DNA of 49,300 nucleotides from Lachnospiraceae bacterium (GTDB lineage Bacteria > Bacillota_A > Clostridia > Lachnospirales > Lachnospiraceae), in assembly GCA_017516285.1 (NCBI GenBank), contig JAFXDD010000032.1, positions 1 to 49,300 of the forward strand, given 5' to 3'. Every line of letters begins with the position of its first letter. Within the stretch, counting starts at the first letter, position 1. This document shows positions 25,510 through 35,305 of this stretch, in pieces. The notes under the pieces are model-generated. The model was not told the origin of the DNA and did no database searches. It saw only the letters and a program-made list of their open reading frames with translations. A program made the position numbers and the translations under genes.

Positions 25510-27126
25510 TTAATTTACCTTATCCCAGTATGCCTGCATTTCGGTAGTCATAGCATCAAGTCCATACTCTTTTGCCTTTGCAAGCACTTTTCTAAAGTCC
25601 TCGATTGTGTAGGAGCCATTAATTACCTTTGCTTCTGCTTCTGCTAACATAGCGTATATTTCTGTACCCTTAGCTTTACTTGTCTCTGTTGAGAAAGCTC
25701 TCAATGGAGAAACAATATAAGGCTCATTTCCAGTATAAGCTCTGTATGTAAGCAAATCAACTTCTTCACACTCTTCTACATCTTTACCATATAACATGCA
25801 CTGGTAATATGCATCCAGATTTCTGTTATATGCCCAAACAGTAGACACACCTCCAATGGCACGAATTGCTTCCCAACCTTGATTATACTCATCATTAATT
25901 ACAGGAGCGTCATCAACCATATCATAAGAAAGACCTTCGATACCAAAGTTCAATAAACGGTCTCCCTCTTCAGAATAGAACCAGTCAAGATACTTAATAC
26001 ATTCAATAGCTTTATCTTCTGCTGCAATAGTGATACAAGCTCTTGCTCCTGCTGCCACACGACCTGTTACTCTCTGTGTGCCATCATAACCAACAATCGG
26101 TTCCATATACTCTAAATATCCGTCCGGATCTATTTCCTGAACAGAAGCTGTAACGGAAGGAAGACGAGTAGAATATAAATAGCCGCAACCAGCCAAACCG
26201 GAATTAAAAAGTGTATGGATATCCTGGAAGGTTCTGGACAAATATTCAGGATCAATTAAACCATTCTGATACCATCTTGCTGCTGTTTCTAGAAAAGCTT
26301 CATAATTTGGATGCTCATATCTGGAAATATAATTTCCATCTGCATCTAAAGTCCATGCACAACTTTCACCATATGAACTGAAGCCAAAACATTCATATAA
26401 TCCACTGAAAGGTCCCACAGAACCGCCTACATTGCCAACCATAGGAATCAGATTTTCAACCCCTAATGTAGCTGCATTATCCTTAAATGCAGTCAAAACC
26501 TTTTCCAGACTCTCCAGATCCTTAGGCATCTCCAGATTTAACTGTTCCAACCAGTCTCTTCTGATACCCCATGCATACTGTGCTGGAATCTTTAACAGAT
26601 ATGGTACGCCATAAATCTTACCATCATCTACATTTTTAATTACGGTATAATCAGATTCATCTAACGCATTTTTAATATTCTGACCATACTCTTCAATCAA
26701 ATCATCCAATGCAATTAATGCACCTTCTTCTACCCATGTATTCATCTGTTTTTCTGATAAATACACAATATCCGGAAGCTCGCCACTGGCCAGAATTGAA
26801 TTTAACTTCTCATCATAGCTAGCCTGCGGAGTAAGAATGAGATCAGCATCCACATTTGTTGCTTTTAGTACTTCCTGAAGTATGAGGTCTTCTGACGTAT
26901 CTACTGAAGTACTATATAAGATGGATAATTCTACTGGTTCCTTAAACAGTGGACCATCTGCCTCTACCTCAACTTCACTTTCACTTGTTGTTGCTTCAGA
27001 GCCTGTCTCCTTTGTGGTTTCCGTAGCTGTTGAAGCGTTTGTTGTGTTTTGACTATCTCCACAGCCGGTTAAGGTACTCATCACCATCACGCCTGCTAAA
27101 ATAGCTGAAATAACACGTTTTTTCAT
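25510..27126 (-). CDS. ABC transporter solute-binding lipoprotein (LplA-like)
   Basis: 538 residues. A lipoprotein signal ends at LTGC (Cys22), and a Ser/Thr/Glu-rich linker (about 25-58) follows. The large two-lobed binding domain has KIYGVPYLLKIPAQYAWGIRRDWLEQL (about 169-195). This matches the family of bulky oligosaccharide-binding proteins that work with LplB/LplC/YtcP permeases. AAAGGAGGTAAATAAAA precedes the ATG. It lies downstream of nagB and upstream of the lyase, and the permeases are three genes upstream. It probably captures lyase-released oligosaccharides at the membrane surface; the exact ligand is inferred from neighbours. Confidence 0.88.
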   Translation of the reverse strand: MKKRVISAILAGVMVMSTLTGCGDSQNTTNASTATETTKETGSEATTSESEVEVEADGPLFKEPVELSILYSTSVDTSEDLILQEVLKATNVDADLILTPQASYDEKLNSILASGELPDIVYLSEKQMNTWVEEGALIALDDLIEEYGQNIKNALDESDYTVIKNVDDGKIYGVPYLLKIPAQYAWGIRRDWLEQLNLEMPKDLESLEKVLTAFKDNAATLGVENLIPMVGNVGGSVGPFSGLYECFGFSSYGESCAWTLDADGNYISRYEHPNYEAFLETAARWYQNGLIDPEYLSRTFQDIHTLFNSGLAGCGYLYSTRLPSVTASVQEIDPDGYLEYMEPIVGYDGTQRVTGRVAAGARACITIAAEDKAIECIKYLDWFYSEEGDRLLNFGIEGLSYDMVDDAPVINDEYNQGWEAIRAIGGVSTVWAYNRNLDAYYQCMLYGKDVEECEEVDLLTYRAYTGNEPYIVSPLRAFSTETSKAKGTEIYAMLAEAEAKVINGSYTIEDFRKVLAKAKEYGLDAMTTEMQAYWDKVN

Positions 27127-27238
27127 TTTTATTTACCTCCTTTTGGTTTTGTATATAAACACCCATATAGGTATTTATTTCTAATAAACTATTACTGTTT
27201 CTCTTGCATACTTGCTTGTTATTTACGTCTGTTTTATG

Positions 27239-27970
27239 CTATTCCAAAATTCCTGCCGCGCTGTTCTCATCCACATAAAGAATAAAATCCGGATGTGTCT
27301 TTAACAGGGTTGCAGGCACCATGTTGGTAACCTCTTTAGCCTGAATGGTATTTTTAATGGCCTCAGCCTTTACTGCATGCGGTACACAGGATACAATGCG
27401 CTTGCACTGCATAATCTGATAAGTGGTCATGCTTACAGCCTGCTTCGGCACGTCATCGATGGTTGCAAACCATCCCTCACCCATCTGCTGTTTCTTACAT
27501 CTTTCATCCAAATTAACGATGATGTAGGCTTCTCTGTTTTCAAAGTCTGCTGGTGGATCGTTGAATGCAATATGGCCATTCTCGCCGATACCAATCAAAC
27601 CGATATCAACCGGTTTCTTGCGGATTTCCTCGGTAAGTGCTGCAATGCCTTCCTTGGTACCGTCTACAAAGTGTACTGCCTTTAAAGGAGCCACCTTGTC
27701 CACAAAACGCTCCTGTAAGTATTTACGGAAGCTTGCTACGTGAGTAATAGGCAAGTCCACATACTCATCTAAGTGGAACATCTCTACACACTCCCACTTA
27801 ATGCCCGGCTCTTCTACCAGAGCACTGATGGTATCGAACTGGGATGCACCTGTTGACAATACAATTCTTGCATAGCCCTGCTCTTCGATACACTGCTTCA
27901 ATACCTGGGCTGTATGTGCTGCTGCACTTTTGCCCAATGCTTTGCTGTCTTTACAAATTCTGATTTCCAT
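27239..27970 (-). CDS. nagB: Glucosamine-6-phosphate deaminase
   Basis: 243 residues from the ATG at 27970 with GGAGGG eight bases upstream; the longer frame overlapping nagA has no ribosome site. LSTGASQFDTISAL (about 38-51), EMFHLDEYV (about 63-71) and GIGENGHIAFNDPPADF (about 126-142) are diagnostic of NagB. It converts glucosamine-6-phosphate to fructose-6-phosphate and ammonia. It sits 40 bp downstream of nagA in the transport operon, which points to GlcNAc released from the imported glycan. Confidence 0.95.
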   Translation of the reverse strand: MEIRICKDSKALGKSAAAHTAQVLKQCIEEQGYARIVLSTGASQFDTISALVEEPGIKWECVEMFHLDEYVDLPITHVASFRKYLQERFVDKVAPLKAVHFVDGTKEGIAALTEEIRKKPVDIGLIGIGENGHIAFNDPPADFENREAYIIVNLDERCKKQQMGEGWFATIDDVPKQAVSMTTYQIMQCKRIVSCVPHAVKAEAIKNTIQAKEVTNMVPATLLKTHPDFILYVDENSAAGILE

Positions 27971-28010
27971 TTGAAATCCCTCCATTTCTTCTTTTATTTC
28001 TAAGTGAGTT

Positions 28011-29177
28011 CTACTGAAGTTCCTTGCCCTGCAAGAGTACCTTCTGCACCTGAATATCTTCATTAAAAAATACCAAATCCGCGGTAAAACCTTCTTTTAT
28101 TTCCCCACGGTTCTTTAGCCCCATGACCTTTGCAGGTGTCTTACATATCATCTGAATGCAGTCCGTAAGCGGTATTCCAGCTTCCTTGTGCATCACACGG
28201 ACCAGTCTGTCTGCGGTAGCCACACTTCCTGCAAAGGCAGTCATATCCGTAAGGAATGCCACGCCATCCTTGATCACGCAGTCCATACCGTCATGCTTCG
28301 GTCCCAGCACGGAAGAGCCTTCCCCCATTCCTGCACCGCGCATAGAGTCCGTAATCAGACAAATCTTTTCCGGTCCCTTGATTTGATAAATCAGTCTTAA
28401 AAGCTCCGGTGGCAGATGTACCCCATCTGCAATGATTTCCACCGTCACGGACTTCTCCAAAAAGGCGGTCTCCACAGCTCCAAGCTTTCGATACAAACCC
28501 CTGCGTGTTACCGTGTTCATGCCGGAATATAAATGAGTGGCAAGCTGACAGCCCTTCCTGATACTTGATATCAACTCCTCATATACACCATCGGTATGTC
28601 CAAAGGACGCCACCACACCCTTTTCCATTAAAAAGTCACAAAACGCTTCACTGCCGTTTAGCTCCGGTGCGAAGCTGATTCTTCTCACAGTGCCTTCGCC
28701 CTGCGCCAGAAATTCCTGATATTCTGCCGGTTCCGGTGCTTTTAGATAACTCGGATTCTGTGCTCCACGCATAACCTGTGAAAAATACGGTCCCTCCAAG
28801 TGGGAACCTGCAATATAAGGCTGTCCTGCTTTATTTGCTTCCATGGCCTTTTTTACATTTCTGATAAATAACAGAATGTCTTCTGTGGAAGAGGACGTAC
28901 ATGTTGGGAAAATCGTAGTCGTGCCATATTTTGCATGGGTATGTGCCGCCTGAAGAATATCCTCCACCGTGCCATCCGCAAAATCAAAATTGCCTGCACC
29001 ATGGGTATGTATATCGATAAATCCCGGGGATACATAGAGGCCACCGGCATCTATAACACTGTCATAAGGCAACTCTTCTTCTGTAAAGGATGTTATAATA
29101 CCATCCTGTATATAGAGGCACTTTTCTATTTCCAATTCCTCTGTCACGAATACCGCATTTTTTATTTTCGTTATCAT
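28011..29177 (-). CDS. nagA: N-acetylglucosamine-6-phosphate deacetylase
   Basis: 388 residues, normal length. The amidohydrolase fold shows FIDIHTHGAG (about 53-62) with the metal HxH, SHLEGPY near 134-140, FGHTDG near 202, ATHLYSGMN near 224-232, and ITDSMRGAGMGEG near 285 for the catalytic Asp. It removes acetate from GlcNAc-6-P to feed NagB. It follows two ABC permease genes with a short gap. Confidence 0.95.
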   Translation of the reverse strand: MITKIKNAVFVTEELEIEKCLYIQDGIITSFTEEELPYDSVIDAGGLYVSPGFIDIHTHGAGNFDFADGTVEDILQAAHTHAKYGTTTIFPTCTSSSTEDILLFIRNVKKAMEANKAGQPYIAGSHLEGPYFSQVMRGAQNPSYLKAPEPAEYQEFLAQGEGTVRRISFAPELNGSEAFCDFLMEKGVVASFGHTDGVYEELISSIRKGCQLATHLYSGMNTVTRRGLYRKLGAVETAFLEKSVTVEIIADGVHLPPELLRLIYQIKGPEKICLITDSMRGAGMGEGSSVLGPKHDGMDCVIKDGVAFLTDMTAFAGSVATADRLVRVMHKEAGIPLTDCIQMICKTPAKVMGLKNRGEIKEGFTADLVFFNEDIQVQKVLLQGKELQ

Positions 29178-29195
29178 GTCATTACCTTCGCAAGC

Positions 29196-30074
29196 TTATT
29201 CTTTTACTGCACCAACCATAGTACCCTGTACAAAATACTTCTGAATAAACGGATATACCATAAGAACCGGCACGGTTGCAACCATAATGGTTGCATATCT
29301 AATCATGTCTGTAAGTCCGCTGCCCATTTCATCCTTGGCTACACTAGCATTTAATACAATATCCCTAAGGAATATCTGCAGGGTGTATTTTTCCGAATCA
29401 ATCAAATACATCATCGGCTGGAAGAAATTATTCCAGCTTCCCACTGCAATCCACAATGCTACCGTAGACATAATCGGCTTGGACAATGGCAATACAATTC
29501 TAAACAATACCTGCATGTCGTTGGCTCCGTCCAGCTTTGCACTTTCCTCTAAAGATTCGGGAATTCCACTAAAAAAGTTTTTCATTACAATCACGTTATA
29601 TCCTGATGTCAACTGTGCAAGCACTAAACCAATTAAGCTATTCAGTAAGTTCAACTGCTTCATTACCAAAAAGCATGGGATCATACCTGCCTGAAACCAC
29701 ATAGTAATGCAGATAAAAATGGTCAGGAATGTCTTTCCCGGAAGTCTCTTTTTTGAAATCGGATATGCCGTCATTGCCGTTACAATTACACCCAAGATCG
29801 TATTTAATACAGTTACATAAATAGTATTTTTATAACCAGTAAGAATCTTAGGATTTTCAAACACCTTTTTATAGGCTTCAAGGTTAAATCCCTTTGGTAT
29901 AATAGTAATTTCCCCACGAGCCACAAAATTTTCACCGCTCAGAGACACTGCAATAACATGCAAAAACGGATATAATGCGCAGATTGTAAAAGCAATCAGA
30001 ATTATATAAATAATTATAGAATAAACCCTGTCACCCAGACTTTGCTTTACAGCTGTTCCTTTTATCTTTCTCAT
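29196..30074 (-). CDS. Carbohydrate ABC transporter permease (LplC/YtcP-like)
   Basis: 292 residues from the ATG at 30074, seven bases after AAGGAG; two earlier in-frame ATGs overlap that site and are unlikely starts. Six membrane segments are visible. The cytoplasmic EAA loop ESAKLDGANDMQVLFRIVLPLSKP (about 178-202) docks an ATPase. ALYPFLHVIAVSLSG near the N-terminus and the FVQGTMVGAVKE C-terminus are typical of this family. It pairs with the permease just upstream. Confidence 0.92.
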   Translation of the reverse strand: MRKIKGTAVKQSLGDRVYSIIIYIILIAFTICALYPFLHVIAVSLSGENFVARGEITIIPKGFNLEAYKKVFENPKILTGYKNTIYVTVLNTILGVIVTAMTAYPISKKRLPGKTFLTIFICITMWFQAGMIPCFLVMKQLNLLNSLIGLVLAQLTSGYNVIVMKNFFSGIPESLEESAKLDGANDMQVLFRIVLPLSKPIMSTVALWIAVGSWNNFFQPMMYLIDSEKYTLQIFLRDIVLNASVAKDEMGSGLTDMIRYATIMVATVPVLMVYPFIQKYFVQGTMVGAVKE

Positions 30075-30085
30075 TGCCATTCTCC

Positions 30086-31003
30086 TTACCATAAACCACT
30101 TTGTGAAAATTTCTTGCTAAGCTTATTAGCAGCAACAACCAGAATAAGGCCGATAACAGAATTAAATACGCTTACTGCAGTTGCATAACCATACTGACTT
30201 CCCTGCATACCTTTTTTGTACACATAAGTAGATATTACTTCTGAAACCTGACGCGTCGTATCTGTTTGCAGTAAATATGCTTTATCTACACCAACTGACA
30301 TGATTCTACCGATTTGAATAATTAACATCATAAATACAGTATTTAAAATAGATGGTATGGTGATATATATTAACTGCTGTATTCTGCTCGCTCCATCTAC
30401 AATAGCTGCTTCATAATATGTAGGATCAATACCAGCCAATGCTGCAATAAATACGATAGAATTCCAACCCGTCTGCTGCCATATTGCAGAACCCACAAAA
30501 ATTCCTCTAAAATAATCGGCATTAGCTAAAATAGAGCTATTGGAACCATTAAAAAAGGAAAACAGCTTAAATAATGGTCCTGGAGGTGCAGAAGAAAACA
30601 TCGTCTGAATTAAACCAACCATAATTACCGTTGAAATAAAGTGCGGCAGATAAGATATCGTTTGAATCACTTTCTTTACCTTTAATTTTCTGACTTCATT
30701 TAACAATAATGCAAATATAACAGATGCCGGAAATGCAAATATTAAATTATACACATTAATAATTATTGTATTTTTAATAATCATCCAACAGTCCATACTG
30801 GAAAAAAAGTTAATAAAATTCTTAAGTCCTATCCATTCACTTCCACTGATACCCTTTAACAACTTGTAATCCTGAAAAGAAATTATCAGCCAGCCCATTG
30901 GTAAATATTTAAACAGGATAAAATACAGAATTCCTGGTACAAGTAATAAATATAAGAATTTCGCATTCTTCATCGCAACCCATAAACTTGTTTTTTTGTT
31001 CAT
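30086..31003 (-). CDS. Carbohydrate ABC transporter permease (LplB-like)
   Basis: 305 residues with six membrane segments. LLVPGILYFILFKYLPM is near the N-terminus, and the EAA motif YYEAAIVDGASRIQQLIYITIP lies at about 200-221. It is the first gene of the transport operon: two permeases, nagA, nagB, binding protein. The promoter at 31033-31061 carries the 31-bp palindromic element. AAGGAGG precedes the ATG. No ATP-binding subunit is encoded nearby, which is usual for transporters that share an MsmK-type ATPase. Confidence 0.92.
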   Translation of the reverse strand: MNKKTSLWVAMKNAKFLYLLLVPGILYFILFKYLPMGWLIISFQDYKLLKGISGSEWIGLKNFINFFSSMDCWMIIKNTIIINVYNLIFAFPASVIFALLLNEVRKLKVKKVIQTISYLPHFISTVIMVGLIQTMFSSAPPGPLFKLFSFFNGSNSSILANADYFRGIFVGSAIWQQTGWNSIVFIAALAGIDPTYYEAAIVDGASRIQQLIYITIPSILNTVFMMLIIQIGRIMSVGVDKAYLLQTDTTRQVSEVISTYVYKKGMQGSQYGYATAVSVFNSVIGLILVVAANKLSKKFSQSGLW

Positions 31004-31032
31004 TTTTGCCTCCTTAACACTTCGTTGAATTC

Positions 31033-31061
31033 ATCTTATAAGCTAAACACCTAAATTTCAA
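31033..31061 (-). promoter_or_regulatory. Promoter of the permease-nagA-nagB operon
   Basis: Minus strand TTGAAA (31061-31056), 17-bp spacer, TAAGAT (31038-31033). The -35 lies inside the palindromic element at 31053-31083. Confidence 0.7.
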
Positions 31062-31083
31062 TGGCTGAAATTTGACCTTTTGG
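31053..31083 (-). promoter_or_regulatory. Operator candidate, copy 1 of an exact 31-bp repeat
   Basis: AAATTTCA-ATGGC-TGAAATTT (31053-31073) is a perfect 8+8 palindrome, followed by GACCTTTTGG. All 31 bases are identical to 40189-40219. It overlaps the -35 box and extends upstream, the usual place for an AraC-type activator. Confidence 0.75.
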
Positions 31084-31125
31084 CGTTTTCTTGCTTTTTA
31101 CCTATAAGAAATGAATTTTTTTAGT

Positions 31126-32634
31126 CTAATTAATAAATTCTTCGGCATATATATCAAATGCCTTTAGTGAAATTTTACAATTTTCCTTTGTTTTCATTTC
31201 CATAAACATTGGACAGTGATTCAGCTGATTCATCTGCCATGCCCATATAAAGGAAACAAAACAAATACTCGGTGCAGCTGCCCAGTCAGTAATTGCATTG
31301 TGGTTCTGCAGACACCCGGAAACCGGAACAGACTGATGAATATGATATGCTGTAGTTTTCTTTCCTACTTCTCTAAACCATTTACTAAGTACATTTCCTC
31401 TAAATAGCGGGCCATTGTTTCTGGCATGTCCAATGTCAAATACTACCCCTACACGTTCAAAACCATATGGAACATTTAACGCTTCCACAAAACTTAAAAT
31501 TTCCTCGGGCAGATACCCAAAACATCTATCCTCTGCACTTTTATCTGCACCGTTAAAATGAATATTTTCAATTCCGGCCTTAGTATTAGATGGCAGTTCC
31601 TTTATTCGCTCTCTGAAAATATCCACCAACGTCTCCCATGCCTTACTTCCCTTTACCATTTCCCGGACGTTCACTTTTCTCGGTGGATGAATGGTAACTG
31701 TTTCTGCCTGAACTTCTCTAACAATACGGAGAGCCTCATTCCATTTATTCAGGCCATCTACACCTTCTCCGTTCCAGTATAAATTCGGCATATGTACAGA
31801 AACAATATTTCCACCTGCTTTACGCCATTCTGCCACCTTTGTCTTTAAGAATGTGAGTTCCTCATCGGAACCGGTAAATTTACGAATTTCTATATTCTTT
31901 AAATGATTCTCTATTGCAAAATCGATGTCATGATAAATATCAAAACAGGATATGCCTAGCCTATCTCTAAAATCTCTCACATTACTATGAGAAAACATAA
32001 ACGGACGCTCTTCCATCTGTACATCATTACCATCTATTGTGAAGTATACAAAACATGGTCCCTTGCCGATAGCCTTATCCGGGTCTAAACATCGTATTCC
32101 AATGCATCTAGTCTGCCCTACCATATAGTCACGGTCTCTGTGATTATGTCCATGAATGATAAGTCCCTTGTGTACATTTGCCCACTCACTCAAAAAAGCT
32201 TTAGAATCTTCATCCAGTGCATCAATATTGTGATGCATAATAAGTATATCCCCGTCACCACACTCTAAAATCGCTTTCCGATCATCCTCATAAATATGCG
32301 TATCTGCTGTATTGACACTGACAATTCTTCGGCCCATGCATGTAATCGGATCCTTGCTGCACATTTCAAGCGCTTCCGGTATATTTTCTTCAGTTCTCAA
32401 ATCAGCATTACCGATTACAATCCGGCAAGGCACTTCTAAGCTTTTTATTTTTTTATTAAAAAACTCGATTGCTGACAAATCTCCATAAGAAGTAATATCT
32501 CCAGCAATAACGGCAAACTCCGGACATCTTCCATTGACATCTTCAATAGCCCAATGAAAGGCTGCGTACTGAGCAGTATCCCTCATTCGATTCAGATGCA
32601 AATCCGCAACAACTGCAAAAGTAAATTTACTCAT
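31126..32634 (-). CDS. Metallophosphoesterase fused to a sugar-isomerase-type TIM barrel
   Basis: 502 residues. The N-half (1-about 215) is a calcineurin-like phosphoesterase with DLH (11-13), GDITSYGD (45-52), GNAD (75-78), HHNID (134-138) and HGHNH (161-165). The C-half (about 230-502) resembles AP-endonuclease-2/xylose-isomerase-like TIM barrels: VSVHMPNLYW, TVTIHPPRK, GIENIHFNG, VVFDIGHARN, TAYHIHQ. The substrate is unknown. The combination suggests a phosphodiester or sugar-phosphate handled in two steps, which is inference. It overlaps the MATE stop (ATGA) and has GGAGG upstream. Confidence 0.8.
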   Translation of the reverse strand: MSKFTFAVVADLHLNRMRDTAQYAAFHWAIEDVNGRCPEFAVIAGDITSYGDLSAIEFFNKKIKSLEVPCRIVIGNADLRTEENIPEALEMCSKDPITCMGRRIVSVNTADTHIYEDDRKAILECGDGDILIMHHNIDALDEDSKAFLSEWANVHKGLIIHGHNHRDRDYMVGQTRCIGIRCLDPDKAIGKGPCFVYFTIDGNDVQMEERPFMFSHSNVRDFRDRLGISCFDIYHDIDFAIENHLKNIEIRKFTGSDEELTFLKTKVAEWRKAGGNIVSVHMPNLYWNGEGVDGLNKWNEALRIVREVQAETVTIHPPRKVNVREMVKGSKAWETLVDIFRERIKELPSNTKAGIENIHFNGADKSAEDRCFGYLPEEILSFVEALNVPYGFERVGVVFDIGHARNNGPLFRGNVLSKWFREVGKKTTAYHIHQSVPVSGCLQNHNAITDWAAAPSICFVSFIWAWQMNQLNHCPMFMEMKTKENCKISLKAFDIYAEEFIN

Positions 32635-34004
32635 TTTTCTACCTCCTTACGAAAAAATGATGTAACAGATAGTTTTCTGACTGTTGGAAAATAAAAAAAC
32701 AGTAACGTAATGATAGATAACACCCATCCAATCGGCCAGATTAAATACAAAAAAGTAAAATTTCTGAAATGTGGAAACACCTGATATACCCATACAAATC
32801 GGATTGCACACATAAATATCAAAGAAGAAACAGTGGCAATCATCGGTCTTCCCATTCCTCTTAACGCCGCTCCCATGATTTCATTGATTCCGCAGATAAA
32901 ATATGTACTGGAAATAATAATCATCTTTTGCTGAGAATATGCAATTACAACTGGATTACTGGACATAATGGAGGAAAGCTCAGCAGAAAACACTGCTGAA
33001 AGCATACCAAAACTGCCTCCCAAACAAACAGTAATCCAAATTCCCCTTGTGACCGCCTGAGTGGCACGTTTTATATTTCCATTTCCCACATTCTGACTTA
33101 CATACGGCATAACAGCCAGTGAAGCAGCAACCGAAATTTGATACAAAATACCATCAAAATTATTTGCAATAGAAATGCCGGTTGCGGCTTCCGAGCCAAA
33201 AGAATTAACGGTTGCAGTAATAACCACGTTGGCCACCGAATATAACATCTGCTGCAAACCTGCCGGAACACCTATTTTCAGGATATCCTCTAATTCTTGC
33301 TTGTAAAATCTGATTCTGTTAATTTTTAACTTCACAACACCTTCGTTTTTGAGCAAAGCATAAACGGCAAGCGCTGCTGAAAAAGACCAAGAAATTATAG
33401 TAGAAAATGCAACACCTGCAACCGCCATATCCAAAACAGCAACAAATACATAGTTTAGAATAAGCTTAATAATACCACCCAACGTCAAAAAGATCATAGG
33501 TCGTCTTGCTTCCCCTGCTGACCTTAAAACAGCAGCACAAAAGTTATAAATCATTAAAATGGGGACTCCGGCAAAATACAATCGAAAATACAGTACCGCC
33601 TCCGTCAGCAATTCGTCAGGGCAATTTGTCCACTTTAGAAAGATTTCTGCGCAGGATACTCCCAGCGCAAGCAGAAACATCCCTCCTACAGCTGAAAGCA
33701 GAATAGAAGTACCCACTGCTTTCTCCACATGTTCCTCATCACCCTGACCAATATATCTGGCTACAATTACATTTGCTCCTGCGGAAACTCCTATGAGGAG
33801 TCCTGTAATAAGAGCTATCAGTGTTCCACAAGCTCCTACAGCACCTACTGCAACATCCCCACTTTTATTGAAGTTTTCCAATACAGCCATATCGACAACG
33901 TTGAACAACGACTGTACTACATTCATAATCATAATGGGAATTGAAATTGTAAGCAAAGCTTTAACAATGGAGCCGGATAACATATTTACTTCTCTTTTTT
34001 TCAT
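32631..34004 (-). CDS. MATE family efflux transporter
   Basis: 457 residues from the ATG at 34004; the longer frame would run into the oxidoreductase gene. Twelve hydrophobic segments in two similar halves are visible. MLSGSIVKALLTISIPIMIMNVVQSLFNVVDM is the typical MATE start, and the second half repeats the pattern around LKIGVPAGLQQMLYSVANVV. It exports a small compound by Na+ or H+ exchange; the cargo is unknown. It sits inside the glycan operon, which suggests removal of an inhibitory by-product, though this is inference. Confidence 0.92.
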   Translation of the reverse strand: MKKREVNMLSGSIVKALLTISIPIMIMNVVQSLFNVVDMAVLENFNKSGDVAVGAVGACGTLIALITGLLIGVSAGANVIVARYIGQGDEEHVEKAVGTSILLSAVGGMFLLALGVSCAEIFLKWTNCPDELLTEAVLYFRLYFAGVPILMIYNFCAAVLRSAGEARRPMIFLTLGGIIKLILNYVFVAVLDMAVAGVAFSTIISWSFSAALAVYALLKNEGVVKLKINRIRFYKQELEDILKIGVPAGLQQMLYSVANVVITATVNSFGSEAATGISIANNFDGILYQISVAASLAVMPYVSQNVGNGNIKRATQAVTRGIWITVCLGGSFGMLSAVFSAELSSIMSSNPVVIAYSQQKMIIISSTYFICGINEIMGAALRGMGRPMIATVSSLIFMCAIRFVWVYQVFPHFRNFTFLYLIWPIGWVLSIITLLFFYFPTVRKLSVTSFFRKEVEK

Positions 34005-34014
34005 TTTGGGATTC

Positions 34015-35274
34015 CTAAAGACTATCAAAAGAATAGTCTGCAGTGCACACATCATCACCCCTATTCATCCAACGTCCATTTGTAAAATCAGGGACTCCCA
34101 CAAATCCTCCGGTAGCAATAGATTCTTCACTCAGACAAGTAATAGCCGTCCACAATGCTGCATCATATACATCTACAGGTGGGATATCCTGATTTTGCAC
34201 GGTCTCTACAAAAGCTCTAAGAACCAGATAATCAGAACCGCCATGGGTTCCCGTCTTTCCGGATGCACGGAAATCTTTCCAGAGCTTTGGCTCATATTGT
34301 TCCATTGCTTCCTCAAACGGATGCCATTCTGCTTCAATCGTGTCATCCCATGGGGCAGTTTTCTCCAGATGATATGCACCTTTATCCTCCACCCAAAGTC
34401 CTCTGGTACCGTGTACACCCCCCAGACGGGAATATGGACGAGGCAGGCTACAGTCGTGAGTCAAGGAAATGGTTTCACCATTGGCACACTTTATCAGAGT
34501 ATTCACAATGTCACCCTGATTTATCTGCTGCTTTGCAAACGGTGTATCCGGACGATTATCCGCATACCACTGATGCAGCCCTGCTGCTTTGCTGGAAACA
34601 GAAATTAAAGAAAGCATCCTGTTACCGCGGTTAATTCCTAAAATTTTGGATATGTAACCAATAGCATGCATCGGATAAAGTTCGCCATTACGTTTTGTAA
34701 AATTCAGTTGACGATACTGCTTTTCGATATCTCCTTTTCCAATCTGTGTTCTCCTGTCATGACCATAACCACCTTGGCAATGTACAACCTCTCCAAACAA
34801 TCCCTGACGAACCATGTTTATCAAAGTCATCTCTTCACGGCAGTAGCAAGCATTAGCAATTGGCATGCAGAATTTGCCGGAACGTTCTGCAGCACGCACC
34901 ATGTCCCAACATTCCTGAACAGAATTAGCACCACCAACCTCCATTCCAACATGCTTGCCAGCTTCTAAAGCTGCTATAGTTATACGATGATGTACCTGCC
35001 AGGAAGAAGCATTGATAATCGCCTCTACATCCTCTCGGCCTAACACTTCTTTATAGTCGGTTGTAACCAAAACGTCTTCCGGCGTATAGCCACATGCCCC
35101 ACTATTTTCACGTACAATCTCCAGTGCCAATTCCAGACGTTCCTCAAGCATGTCACAAACAGCAACCACTTGTACATCTGCCATCTCAACCAAAGACTTC
35201 ATTAGTACACGGCCACGAATTCCTAATCCGATTACCGCCACCTTTACCTTTCTTCCATTTTCTAAAAAATTCAT
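34015..35274 (-). CDS. Gfo/Idh/MocA-family oxidoreductase
   Basis: 419 residues from the ATG at 35274, preceded by AAGGAGGAG. The N-terminal Rossmann segment is KVKVAVIGLGIRGRVLM (about 8-24), with an EAIINASSWQVHHRI block and EAGKHVGMEVGGAN (about 98-111), equivalent to the EKP-type motif of the family. The C-terminal half is the alpha/beta substrate domain. These enzymes oxidise or reduce sugar-like substrates; GH109-type members hydrolyse glycosides with NAD. The substrate is not readable. It is in the same operon as the GH88 hydrolase. Confidence 0.88.
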   Translation of the reverse strand: MNFLENGRKVKVAVIGLGIRGRVLMKSLVEMADVQVVAVCDMLEERLELALEIVRENSGACGYTPEDVLVTTDYKEVLGREDVEAIINASSWQVHHRITIAALEAGKHVGMEVGGANSVQECWDMVRAAERSGKFCMPIANACYCREEMTLINMVRQGLFGEVVHCQGGYGHDRRTQIGKGDIEKQYRQLNFTKRNGELYPMHAIGYISKILGINRGNRMLSLISVSSKAAGLHQWYADNRPDTPFAKQQINQGDIVNTLIKCANGETISLTHDCSLPRPYSRLGGVHGTRGLWVEDKGAYHLEKTAPWDDTIEAEWHPFEEAMEQYEPKLWKDFRASGKTGTHGGSDYLVLRAFVETVQNQDIPPVDVYDAALWTAITCLSEESIATGGFVGVPDFTNGRWMNRGDDVCTADYSFDSL

Positions 35275-35305
35275 AAAAAGCTCCTCCTTTTTGTCATGAT
35301 ATATT

